64,000 nt of DNA, taken from positions 248,001 to 312,000 of the forward strand of contig NZ_JACSPS010000002.1 of NCBI RefSeq assembly GCF_014837035.1, written 5' to 3'. The stretch's first letter is position 1. Every line of letters starts with the position of its first letter. The position numbers were made by a program, and so were the translations under genes. This DNA comes from Kaistella pullorum. GTDB taxonomy: Bacteria > Bacteroidota > Bacteroidia > Flavobacteriales > Weeksellaceae. Under the pieces are notes generated by a model, which was not told where the DNA came from, did not search any database, and worked only from the letters and a program-made list of their open reading frames with translations. Below are positions 25,967 to 33,156 of this stretch, piece after piece.

Positions 25967-28225
25967 TTAAATCTCTACATTCAGTTTCTCGATCTTCTTA
26001 CGGTTACCTACCACCCACACAATGTCATCAAGTTGAAGCACTTCGGATGATTCCGGATTTAATATCCGCTCATTTCCACGCCGGATCGCAATCACAAGAC
26101 CGTCAGTTTTGTCCCGGATTCCCGACTCGCGTATCGTAAGGCCTTTTTTCACCGAGTGGTGATTGATTAGGATCTTTCCGAGTTTAATATGATCGGCGTT
26201 TTCTTCCGGCACCACTTCTTCGCTGTCGAAAACCGGACGGAATACCTGGAACTGCTCATCAGTACCAATGATCCCCACTTTGTCGTATGGCATCAGCACC
26301 TCGTTACGGTCCGGTGTGTGGATGAGTTTCGCGCCACGTTTGATATAGCCGATATTGATGCCGAACTTCTCGCGCCACTGCAGCTCAAGCAAGGTTTTGC
26401 CTACAAATTCAGCCAAAGGTTTCACCTGATGCTCTACGATGTGTACATCCCACGCAGCAAGATTGCTGATCACTTCTGTGTTTCCGGTCAGCCTCGTCAG
26501 TGCAGCATCATCAGAGTTGGTAGCCCGGTCATTAAGGTTCGTGATAAACCTTTTTTCAAGTCTGTCGTAAAATTTATTAAGTCTTTTTGAAAACATGAAC
26601 ATGAAGACGATCGCCACCGGAATTGTGATAAAAAATGATACGGTGGTCGACGCAAACCTGTCGAGGAAAAAACCAAGGATCACAATTCCGAGGATGATTC
26701 GGGTAATCTCGATGATGAGCAGCGGTCCGCGGTTGTATTTTGTTTTTGTCCACAGTTCTTTGTAAGCTACAGTTCCGGGGCGTTTTACCATCAGCGCCCA
26801 AAGGAATGGCAGGATGAAAAGCACCGGAAGTGCATTCCCAATGATGTTTTTGATATCATTACTGTCCAGATTTTCGTTGATGGCCGGAATGATGAAATTC
26901 GAGAACATCAGATAAATCGCCAGAATGATGATCCCATTGATCAAAAGAATGCGGGCATAAAGCGTGAGTATGGTTTTCCAGGTAGATTCAGCCTGAATGT
27001 TCTGCGTATTCGATGAATATTGGTTGATTCGTTTAATATATTTAGGCGGAACCACCTTTACCAGCCAGTTGTAGAATGGTTCTGAAAGTTTGATCAGATA
27101 CGGCGTCGTGAACGTGGTAATGGCTGAAACACCTACCGCAACCGGAAACAGAAAGTCCGAGATTACGCCCAATGAAAGTCCCAGTGTCGCCACGATGAAC
27201 GCGAATTCACCGATCTGCGCCATAGACATGCCGACCTGTATCGACTGTTTGAGCGGCTGCCCCGAGAGCAGTGCGCCAAGTGCAGAGCTGAACAGTTTTC
27301 CGAAAATGGTAAGTATTGTCACAATGAAGATCGGCCAGGCGTAAACCATCATTTCCTGGTAATCAATCATCATCCCGACGGATACGAAAAATACGGCCGC
27401 AAACAGATCTTTCACCGATTTCAGTGTGTGTTCCACCTTTTCAGCCACGGTGGTTTCGGCGATGATGGAACCCATTACAAACGCACCAAGTTCCGCTGAG
27501 AACCCAACATTCACTGCAATCAGTACCATTCCCAAACACAGTCCGATGGAGACGATGAGCAGGATCTCGTCGTCAACCAAAGGCTTTATTTTCTTCAGTA
27601 AAGTAGGAATCAGGAAAATACCCAGCAGGAACCACAGAATGAGGAAGAAGAGCAGTTTTGCGACGGTAAACAGGATTTGCGTGCCTTCAAACTCTTTGGT
27701 AACGGCTATAGTTGAAAGTAAAACCATCAGCAAGATCACCACGATATCCTCTACCACGAGGACGCCAAAAACGGTCTTTGCAAAGTTTCTCGTCTTCACG
27801 CCCAACTCGTCAAACGCCCTGATAATGATGGTTGTGGACGAACTGGCGAGCATCCCGCCGAGGAACATACTGTCCATCACACTCCAGCCGAGCCAGCGCC
27901 CGGTATAGTAACCCGCGATGGTGATGAAAATGATCTCTACAAAGGCGGTGATGGAGGCGGAACCGCCGACATTCATCAGTTTCTTGAAACTGAACTCGAG
28001 CCCGAGGCTGAAAAGCAGGAATATCACCCCGATTTCGGCCAGCGTCTTGATGTTCGCGCTGTCTACCACCGACGGAAAAATATTGAGGTTCGGGCTTACC
28101 AGAAATCCGGCAATAATATAACCAAGTACGAGCGGCTGCTTGATTTTACGGAAAAGAAGAACCACAAAAGCGGCAACAATCAGTATTAAGGCTAAATCTT
28201 CAATTAACTTCGGTAAGTGTCCCAT
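25967..28225 (-). CDS. CPA2-family cation:proton antiporter with C-terminal TrkA-C (RCK) domains
   Basis: The 752-residue protein has an N-terminal membrane part of about 12 segments with the CPA2 features EIGVIFLLFSLGLEFSF and SSSTTIIIRAFDELG near residues 65 and 125. A second stretch of three to four hydrophobic segments follows (about 420-560). The soluble tail has two TrkA-C-like modules, WREKFGINIGYIKRG...D.VGIIG and GLTIRESGIRDKTDGLVIAI...DIVWVVG. KefB-type proteins use such domains for ligand gating. The exchanged ion (K+ or Na+) cannot be told. No ancillary NADPH oxidoreductase is adjacent. Confidence 0.88.
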   Translation of the reverse strand: MGHLPKLIEDLALILIVAAFVVLLFRKIKQPLVLGYIIAGFLVSPNLNIFPSVVDSANIKTLAEIGVIFLLFSLGLEFSFKKLMNVGGSASITAFVEIIFITIAGYYTGRWLGWSVMDSMFLGGMLASSSTTIIIRAFDELGVKTRNFAKTVFGVLVVEDIVVILLMVLLSTIAVTKEFEGTQILFTVAKLLFFLILWFLLGIFLIPTLLKKIKPLVDDEILLIVSIGLCLGMVLIAVNVGFSAELGAFVMGSIIAETTVAEKVEHTLKSVKDLFAAVFFVSVGMMIDYQEMMVYAWPIFIVTILTIFGKLFSSALGALLSGQPLKQSIQVGMSMAQIGEFAFIVATLGLSLGVISDFLFPVAVGVSAITTFTTPYLIKLSEPFYNWLVKVVPPKYIKRINQYSSNTQNIQAESTWKTILTLYARILLINGIIILAIYLMFSNFIIPAINENLDSNDIKNIIGNALPVLFILPFLWALMVKRPGTVAYKELWTKTKYNRGPLLIIEITRIILGIVILGFFLDRFASTTVSFFITIPVAIVFMFMFSKRLNKFYDRLEKRFITNLNDRATNSDDAALTRLTGNTEVISNLAAWDVHIVEHQVKPLAEFVGKTLLELQWREKFGINIGYIKRGAKLIHTPDRNEVLMPYDKVGIIGTDEQFQVFRPVFDSEEVVPEENADHIKLGKILINHHSVKKGLTIRESGIRDKTDGLVIAIRRGNERILNPESSEVLQLDDIVWVVGNRKKIEKLNVEI

Positions 28226-28557
28226 TTTTGTTTAACAGTGTATTTTCCCAAAAATAAGGAAATGCTTCAGTTTTTCAAAGGATTTGTTTTTTAAAGTTGA
28301 GTCCGGCAAGTTGTGCGGCGAGTTGATGGGCGCCAATTTTGTATAAGTGTAAAGAAGGAAAGATTTTGAGGGAATTAATAAAGAGGTAAATGCTCGTAGA
28401 AAGGATTCGCGCGGGAGCGAGGAGATTAAAATGGGTCTCGTATTACGCAAAAATATTTAGGTAGCACCTTCGACGGAAGTAATTTAGATTTTCCATCTAA
28501 GTCACCTAGACATTACGATGGAATATTATATTTGATAATTTAATAAGCCACTGAGGC
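28226..28557. other. Gene-poor intergenic stretch
   Basis: I find no convincing gene here. Open frames of up to 72 codons exist on the minus strand but have low-complexity, non-family text. Small inverted repeats occur, such as TTAGAT-TTTCC-ATCTAA at about 28485-28501, and a TAAGCC/GGCTTA hairpin overlaps the stop of the adjoining pseudogene. Together with the broken genes to its right this looks like a decaying region. Confidence 0.5.
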
Positions 28558-28946
28558 TTATGCAATCTCCAGCTGCATCAGTTCTTTTCCTAAATCTTTA
28601 ACCCCGGTCAGGATTCTTTGGATCTGCTTTTCCGAAGGTTCTTTTTTCCCCTTAACGTATTGCGATAATAAAGTTTCATTCATGTTGATGCGTTTGCTCA
28701 GCGCTATCGCATTGATTACCGAATAGAACTTAAAGAAACTTAGTAAATCCATTTTGGTGACAATATTGTCGGTCGTTACCGCTTTTTTATCAGAATGTTC
28801 TAAATATAAATTAAGCGCGTCAAGGATATTAGTTTTTAGTTCTTGAAGGTCTTTGCCAGTATACTGAATACGGGCGTATTTTCATCCTACGCAAATGCGG
28901 AAAAACCCGTGGATGTTCTCTCTACTATAAATTTATATTTTTTCAT
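28558..28946 (-). pseudogene. hicB: Decayed HicB-type antitoxin
   Basis: Reading from an ATG at 28946 gives MKKYKFIVERTSTGFSAFA, a typical HicB N-terminus. An in-frame TAG at 28887-28889 interrupts it. The frame then continues DENTPVFS and shifts at about 28861-28863 (a two-base gain or one-base loss). It resumes as TGKDLQELKTNILDALNLYLE, the second half of the HicB fold. The C-terminal helix-turn-helix region (ALSKRINMNETLLSQYVKGK) is intact and ends at TAA 28558. The intact 64-codon part from 28752 could still be translated as a DNA-binding fragment. Family: antitoxin that binds HicA and represses the pair's promoter. Confidence 0.8.
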
Positions 28947-28955
28947 TTTTAAATT

Positions 28956-29138
28956 TTAATACGGTTCAAGGTTTAGAAACCAGCTATTTTTTTTAATTTT
29001 CGATTGCAGTCCTTTTCCGATTTCCTGCAAGCCTTGAATTGGAACTACAAACTCTTTTCCCGTGATCGGACTGAACCAAATTTCATGACTTACTTTTCAA
29101 ATAGCAACCTTCTTTTAACGGTTTTCTAATCTATTCAT
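28956..29138 (-). pseudogene. hicA: Decayed HicA-type mRNA interferase toxin
   Basis: The remnant starts at an ATG near 29138 (MNRLEN) and shifts frame into LKEGCYLKSKS. It shifts again into HEIWFSPITGKEFVVPIQGL, then QEIGKGLQSKIKK, and stops at 28956-28958. These pieces in order match the short HicA fold: the double-stranded-RNA-binding-like start, the G-S-H-type active-site stretch reduced here to KSHEIW, and the E-I-G-K-G-L helix. At least two frameshifts break it, so no toxin is made. It is 10 bases upstream of the HicB remnant, the usual hicA-hicB order. Confidence 0.7.
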
Positions 29139-29228
29139 TGGTTTTCACTACGTTGTATCTATCACAAGGTATATAATAGTTTACTTTATTCCAAAAAAAG
29201 TAATTTATTTGTTTACCAAAAACTATAA

Positions 29229-29252
29229 AACGCCCCGGATTCCCGGGGCGTT
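29229..29252 (-). terminator. Terminator of the beta-oxidation operon
   Basis: The 10-bp GC-rich stem AACGCCCCGG (29229-29238) / CCGGGGCGTT (29243-29252) has a four-base loop. On the minus strand it is followed by TTTTATAGTTTTT. It lies about 25 bases after the acyl-CoA dehydrogenase stop. Confidence 0.85.
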
Positions 29253-29275
29253 GAAGTATAGTTTAAAAACTGTTT

Positions 29276-31057
29276 TTAGTAATGACCTTTCTCTACGTAA
29301 TGCGCGGCAATTCTTTCGGTAAGTGCTACTACATTCGGTTGGTTGGTGTATTTGGTGAATCTTCTCAAGCCTGAAAGCATCATACGCTGCTCATCGCCTT
29401 CGGCAAACGATATGATGCCTTCCTTGGCAGCGGAGATGATTTTTTCTGCGGCTTTGTACAGGTTGAGCTGAGCCATGGCCACTTCCACTGAATCTGCCGC
29501 GAAATGTTTCTCTGCTCTTAAAATGGCAGATTCTGCCATGTAAACCTGGTTCAGAATTTCAGACGCGTTCAACAACAAATGCTGCTGTTTCTCGATATCC
29601 ATCATGTATTTCTGCAGGGCAGCACCGGAGACCATTAAGAACACTTTCTTAAGGTTCGCAATTACGGCTTTTTCTTCGCTTAACAATTCAGAATAATCCG
29701 GCACTTCGAAAGACGGGATTCCCATCAGTTCCTTACTGATGGCCATAGCCGGTGACATCAGGTCTGGCTGGCCTTTCATGGCGCGCTTAATCAACATTCC
29801 TACCGCAAGAAGACGGTTGATTTCGTTGGTTCCTTCGTAAATTCGGCCGATACGTGCATCTCTCCAGGCCGCTTCCATAGGGGCATCTTCGCTGAAGCCC
29901 ATACCTCCGTAAATCTGTAAACCTTCGTCGGCAGTTTGCTGCGTAAGATCGGAAACAAAAACTTTAAGTATAGAAGCTTCGACTGCGAACTCTTCCACAC
30001 CTTTCAGTTCTGCCTGCTGGTGATCCATGCCGCCTGCAACCAGTTCGTCAATTTTATCCTGAACATCTTTTGCTGCACGGTAGGAGCCGGCTTCGGAAAC
30101 GAAAATTCCGGTTGCCATTTCCGCAATTTTCTTGCGAACTGCACCAAATGTTGAAATCGAAACACCAAACTGTTTTCTTTCGTTTGCATATTTCACAGCA
30201 TGCGCCACAATTCTGCGCTGTCCGTCGAGGTTGGCTGCAGCAAGCTTGATACGGCCTACGTTAAGTGCGTTCAAGGCGATCTTGAAACCATTGTTTCTTT
30301 CACCTAAAAGATTTTCAACCGGCACCTTCATGTCGTTGAAGAAAACCTGGCGGGTAGAAGAGGAACGGATGCCCAATTTGTGTTCTTCCTCGCCGAAAGA
30401 AAGTCCTTCTGTACCTTCTTTTTCTACGATGAAACCAGTGATGTTTTTATCGTCTTCAATTTTAGCGAAAACAATGAAAATTTCAGCAAAACCTGCATTC
30501 GAAATCCACATTTTCTGCCCGTTGATGATGTAATGTTTGCCGTCTTCAGACAGTTTTGCTTTGGTTTTACCAGAGTTTGCATCCGAACCTGCATCCGGCT
30601 CCGTCAAGCAGTAAGCACCGAATTTGGTGCCTGTAGCTAAGTCGGGCAGATATTTGTTTTTTTGCTCTTCAGTACCGTAAAGAAGGATTGGCAAAGTTCC
30701 GATTCCGGTGTGTGCACCGAAAGCTGTTGCCAAAGATCCGTTACCGCCGGAAAGATAGTCGCAGGCAAGCATCGTAGTTACGAAGCCCATCCCGAGACCG
30801 CCGTACTGTTCCGGTACTGTAACACCGAGGAAGCCCATTTCGCCCAGTTTGCGCATGCTTTCTTCCGTCAAAGCGTAATCTTTATTTTCGAATCTCTCGT
30901 GATGCGGTACGATTTCGCGGTCGATAAATTCTTTTGCAGAATCGCGCATCATCTTTTGCTCGTCAGAAAGATCTTCTAAAGTGAAAATCTCCGCAGCAGG
31001 TGTTTCCTTGATAAGGAAATCACCGCCGATTAGGGTTTTTTGAGTGGTATTATCCAT
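29276..31057 (-). CDS. Acyl-CoA dehydrogenase (long, VLCAD-like)
   Basis: This flavoenzyme makes the trans-2-enoyl-CoA in the first step of beta-oxidation and passes electrons to ETF. The 593-residue protein is longer than ordinary 380-residue members, with an extra C-terminal helical domain (about 450-593) as in VLCAD/ACAD9. Motifs include YCLTEPDAGSDANSGKTKA near 150-170, KMWISNAGFA, and the catalytic-base stretch GRIYEGTNEINRLLA near 400, where Glu of YEGT is the base. It is the last gene of the marR-to-acd operon, with the electron acceptor genes etfBA elsewhere in the window. Confidence 0.93.
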   Translation of the reverse strand: MDNTTQKTLIGGDFLIKETPAAEIFTLEDLSDEQKMMRDSAKEFIDREIVPHHERFENKDYALTEESMRKLGEMGFLGVTVPEQYGGLGMGFVTTMLACDYLSGGNGSLATAFGAHTGIGTLPILLYGTEEQKNKYLPDLATGTKFGAYCLTEPDAGSDANSGKTKAKLSEDGKHYIINGQKMWISNAGFAEIFIVFAKIEDDKNITGFIVEKEGTEGLSFGEEEHKLGIRSSSTRQVFFNDMKVPVENLLGERNNGFKIALNALNVGRIKLAAANLDGQRRIVAHAVKYANERKQFGVSISTFGAVRKKIAEMATGIFVSEAGSYRAAKDVQDKIDELVAGGMDHQQAELKGVEEFAVEASILKVFVSDLTQQTADEGLQIYGGMGFSEDAPMEAAWRDARIGRIYEGTNEINRLLAVGMLIKRAMKGQPDLMSPAMAISKELMGIPSFEVPDYSELLSEEKAVIANLKKVFLMVSGAALQKYMMDIEKQQHLLLNASEILNQVYMAESAILRAEKHFAADSVEVAMAQLNLYKAAEKIISAAKEGIISFAEGDEQRMMLSGLRRFTKYTNQPNVVALTERIAAHYVEKGHY

Positions 31058-31089
31058 TAGTTTAATTTTAAAATTTAAATTCTAGATTT

Positions 31090-31122
31090 TTAATTTTGGA
31101 TTTTAGATGATGGATTTTGAAT
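31090..31122. repeat. Left inverted-repeat arm of the first four-helix-bundle insertion
   Basis: This 33-base arm matches the reverse complement of 31483-31515 at 27 of 33 positions by hand count. Its inner edge touches the stop codon of the four-helix-bundle gene. The core is AATTTTGGATTTTA, then ATTTTGAAT. Confidence 0.6.
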
Positions 31123-31481
31123 TATTTAAGACGTTGTTTATCCTGAAGCGTTTTTACGATCGAAGTGAGGATTTTTACAATACTATCGATTTCGTTTCTG
31201 TACTGAATGACATCAAAATTTACAAGAGAAGACTCGTGTAAAAGTTCAATCCAATATTGTGTTTCCCGCGCCTCTTTGCTGGCGATGGACATTTTGTAGA
31301 GAAAATCCTTGTCAGTAAATCCCGCTAGGGCTTCCTGAACATTTGCTCCAATGGAAGTTCCGCTTCGCAGCACTTGCTTTGATAAAACATATTCATTCTG
31401 AAGTCTGCAAATCTTATATAACTCAATGGTCATCAACGCGAAGTTGAAAGTCTTATCCTTAATCAAGTTATCTTTTTGCAT
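31122..31481 (-). CDS. Four-helix-bundle protein (S23 / 23S rRNA intervening-sequence family), copy 1
   Basis: The 119-residue soluble all-helical protein has the family core LSKQVLRSGTSIGANVQEA near residues 33-51, followed by a KDFLYKMSIASKEARETQYW helix. It belongs to the TIGR02436/PF05635-type proteins first seen in insertions within 23S rRNA genes and related to the Avd proteins of diversity-generating retroelements (family knowledge). Its own activity is unknown. It lies between the thiolase and acyl-CoA dehydrogenase genes in the same direction. AT-rich inverted repeats whose inner ends reach its stop and nearly its start codon bracket it, suggesting insertion as a unit. Confidence 0.85.
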   Translation of the reverse strand: MQKDNLIKDKTFNFALMTIELYKICRLQNEYVLSKQVLRSGTSIGANVQEALAGFTDKDFLYKMSIASKEARETQYWIELLHESSLVNFDVIQYRNEIDSIVKILTSIVKTLQDKQRLK

Positions 31482-31482
31482 G

Positions 31483-31515
31483 ATTCAAAATTTATAATTT
31501 AAAATCCAAAATTTT
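31483..31515. repeat. Right inverted-repeat arm of the first four-helix-bundle insertion
   Basis: This is the partner of 31090-31122. The inner edge is one base from the start codon at 31481, and the outer edge reaches the thiolase stop codon at 31515. Confidence 0.6.
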
Positions 31516-32693
31516 TAGAGAAGTTCGAATATAGAAGCGGCTCCCTGTCCCGTACCTACGCACATGGTGACCATTCCGTATTTATTGCCGCGGTTACGCA
31601 TTTCGTCTAAAAGCTGTACGGTAAGTTTGGTTCCTGTACAGCCAAGGGGATGGCCAAGGGCAATGGCTCCGCCGTTTACGTTCAGGATTTCCTTGTTCAT
31701 ATCCAGTTCTTTGATAATTGCAACTGACTGGGATGCAAAGGCTTCATTCATCTCGATTAGATCGATATCCTTAAGATCGAGTCCGGCCTGTTTTAGTGCT
31801 TTCGGAATAGCGTAGAGTGGTCCCATACCCATAATTCTTGGTTCGAGACCCGCGGCTGCGTAAGCAACTAAACGTGCTTCCGGCTCAAGACCTAACTCTT
31901 TCACCATTTCTTCGGACATCACGATAACGAAAGCAGCGCCATCACTCATCTGGGAAGAATTTCCGGCAGTAACTGAACCTCCGTTCGCGAAAACAGGACG
32001 CAATTTTGCCAAGCCCTCCAGAGAAGTGTCTTTCCTTGGGCCTTCATCTACAGAGAAATCGAATTTCTTGGTCTGCATCTTCTGGTTTTCATCCAAGAAA
32101 TTATATTCTACAGGAATGGAGACAATCTGATTCGCAAACCGTCCTTCTTCATTAGCTTTTAAAGCTTTCATGTGAGATTCAAAAGCAAACTGATCCTGCT
32201 CCTCACGAGAAATCTTATACTGGTTTGCCACTTCTTCTGCGGTGTAGCCCATTCCCCAATAGTAATCCGGGTGGGATTTCGCCACATTGGTTTCCGGAAC
32301 GGGTTTATAACCCCCCATCGGGATGTAACTCATGGATTCGGTACCACCTGCTATAATACAGTCGGCCATACCGGCCTGAATTTTTGCAGAGGCAATAGCG
32401 ATCGCTTCACTACCGGACGCGCAGTATCTGTTTACGGTTACGCCGGGAACTTTATCGGTGCTCAATCCCATTAAAGAAATCAAACGCGCGACATTGAGTC
32501 CCTGTTCCGCCTCTGGCATTGCATTACCAACGATAAGGTCATCAATTCTGTCTTTGTCCAGTTGCGGTACGGCGGCCATCAGTTTTTCAATGACGGTTGC
32601 CGCCAGAACGTCGGGTCTGGTAAATCTCAAACTGCCTTTTGGCGCCTTGCCTACGGCTGTTCTGAAGCCTTTTATTATATATGCTTGTTTCAT
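31515..32693 (-). CDS. Acetyl-CoA C-acyltransferase (3-ketoacyl-CoA thiolase)
   Basis: The last step of each beta-oxidation cycle, cleaving 3-ketoacyl-CoA with CoA, fits this enzyme. From the ATG at 32693 ([15 protein letters not shown]) it has 392 residues; an upstream ATG at 32717 adds eight. The acylated cysteine is Cys91 in [14 protein letters not shown]. The C-terminal catalytic His and Cys lie in [17 protein letters not shown] and [13 protein letters not shown]. It is in the beta-oxidation operon, which makes a role with long acyl chains more likely than for the thiolase at 50740. Confidence 0.94.
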   Translation of the reverse strand: MKQAYIIKGFRTAVGKAPKGSLRFTRPDVLAATVIEKLMAAVPQLDKDRIDDLIVGNAMPEAEQGLNVARLISLMGLSTDKVPGVTVNRYCASGSEAIAIASAKIQAGMADCIIAGGTESMSYIPMGGYKPVPETNVAKSHPDYYWGMGYTAEEVANQYKISREEQDQFAFESHMKALKANEEGRFANQIVSIPVEYNFLDENQKMQTKKFDFSVDEGPRKDTSLEGLAKLRPVFANGGSVTAGNSSQMSDGAAFVIVMSEEMVKELGLEPEARLVAYAAAGLEPRIMGMGPLYAIPKALKQAGLDLKDIDLIEMNEAFASQSVAIIKELDMNKEILNVNGGAIALGHPLGCTGTKLTVQLLDEMRNRGNKYGMVTMCVGTGQGAASIFELL

Positions 32694-32697
32694 TTTA

Positions 32698-32730
32698 GAT
32701 TTTAGATTTTCAGACAAGAGATATGAGACT
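32698..32730. repeat. Left arm of imperfect inverted repeat around the second four-helix-bundle gene
   Basis: The arm holds GATTTTAGATTTTC, then AGAC-AA-GAGA-TAT-GAGA. It matches the reverse complement of 33124-33156 at 21 of 33 positions. It is a weaker pair than the first insertion's arms and of simple composition. Confidence 0.4.
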
Positions 32731-32741
32731 CTTGCGGTTAA

Positions 32742-33098
32742 TTATTTGTTTTTAATGTTTTCCTTGAAGACATAGATCATTTTCTGAATTTCTTCCAACT
32801 TCTCTAAAAGCGGCCGGTTGATTTCATAAGTAATAAATTCTAACCTTTCAGAGATAATAAGTTGCGTTTGTAATTCATACGCTGAACCATATGCGATATT
32901 CAAGAAATGATAAAATTCTTTTTCACTTTGTCGGCCTGCGCCTTCAGCGATATTTGAAGGAATGGATACCGAAGATCTTTTGATTTGAGATGATAATCCG
33001 TACTTTTCATCCATCGGCATATTTGCTAAGGCTTTATAAACCTCCACGCACAGATCAATCGAGTCATTCCATATTTTCAATTTGTTAATATTATGCAT
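32742..33098 (-). CDS. Four-helix-bundle protein (S23 / 23S rRNA intervening-sequence family), copy 2
   Basis: The 118-residue protein has the same family core, LSSQIKRSSVSIPSNIAEGA near residues 35-54, followed by RQSEKEFYHFLNIAYGSAYE. The rest of its sequence differs greatly from copy 1, so this is not a recent duplication within the operon. It is transcribed with the operon between the hydratase/dehydrogenase fusion and the thiolase. Flanking repeats of the GAGA/AGAC type stand on both sides. Function unknown, as for copy 1. Confidence 0.85.
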   Translation of the reverse strand: MHNINKLKIWNDSIDLCVEVYKALANMPMDEKYGLSSQIKRSSVSIPSNIAEGAGRQSEKEFYHFLNIAYGSAYELQTQLIISERLEFITYEINRPLLEKLEEIQKMIYVFKENIKNK

Positions 33099-33123
33099 GG
33101 TTCTATGGTTTTGCTGTATTAAA

Positions 33124-33156
33124 AATCTCGTGTCTCAAGTCTCGCATTCTCCATTC
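33124..33156. repeat. Right arm of imperfect inverted repeat around the second four-helix-bundle gene
   Basis: This is the partner of 32698-32730; the text includes CTCGTGTCTCAAGTCTCGC. The outer edge meets the stop codon of the large fusion gene at 33156. Confidence 0.4.

Noticed and set aside
28232-28450. 72-codon minus-strand open frame between the antiporter and the hicAB remnant
   Set aside because: Low-complexity text, no start context and no family resemblance; left as gene-poor spacer.
31122-33098. Four-helix-bundle genes as part of a diversity-generating retroelement
   Set aside because: No reverse transcriptase or template/variable repeat pair is present; only the family relationship to Avd remains.
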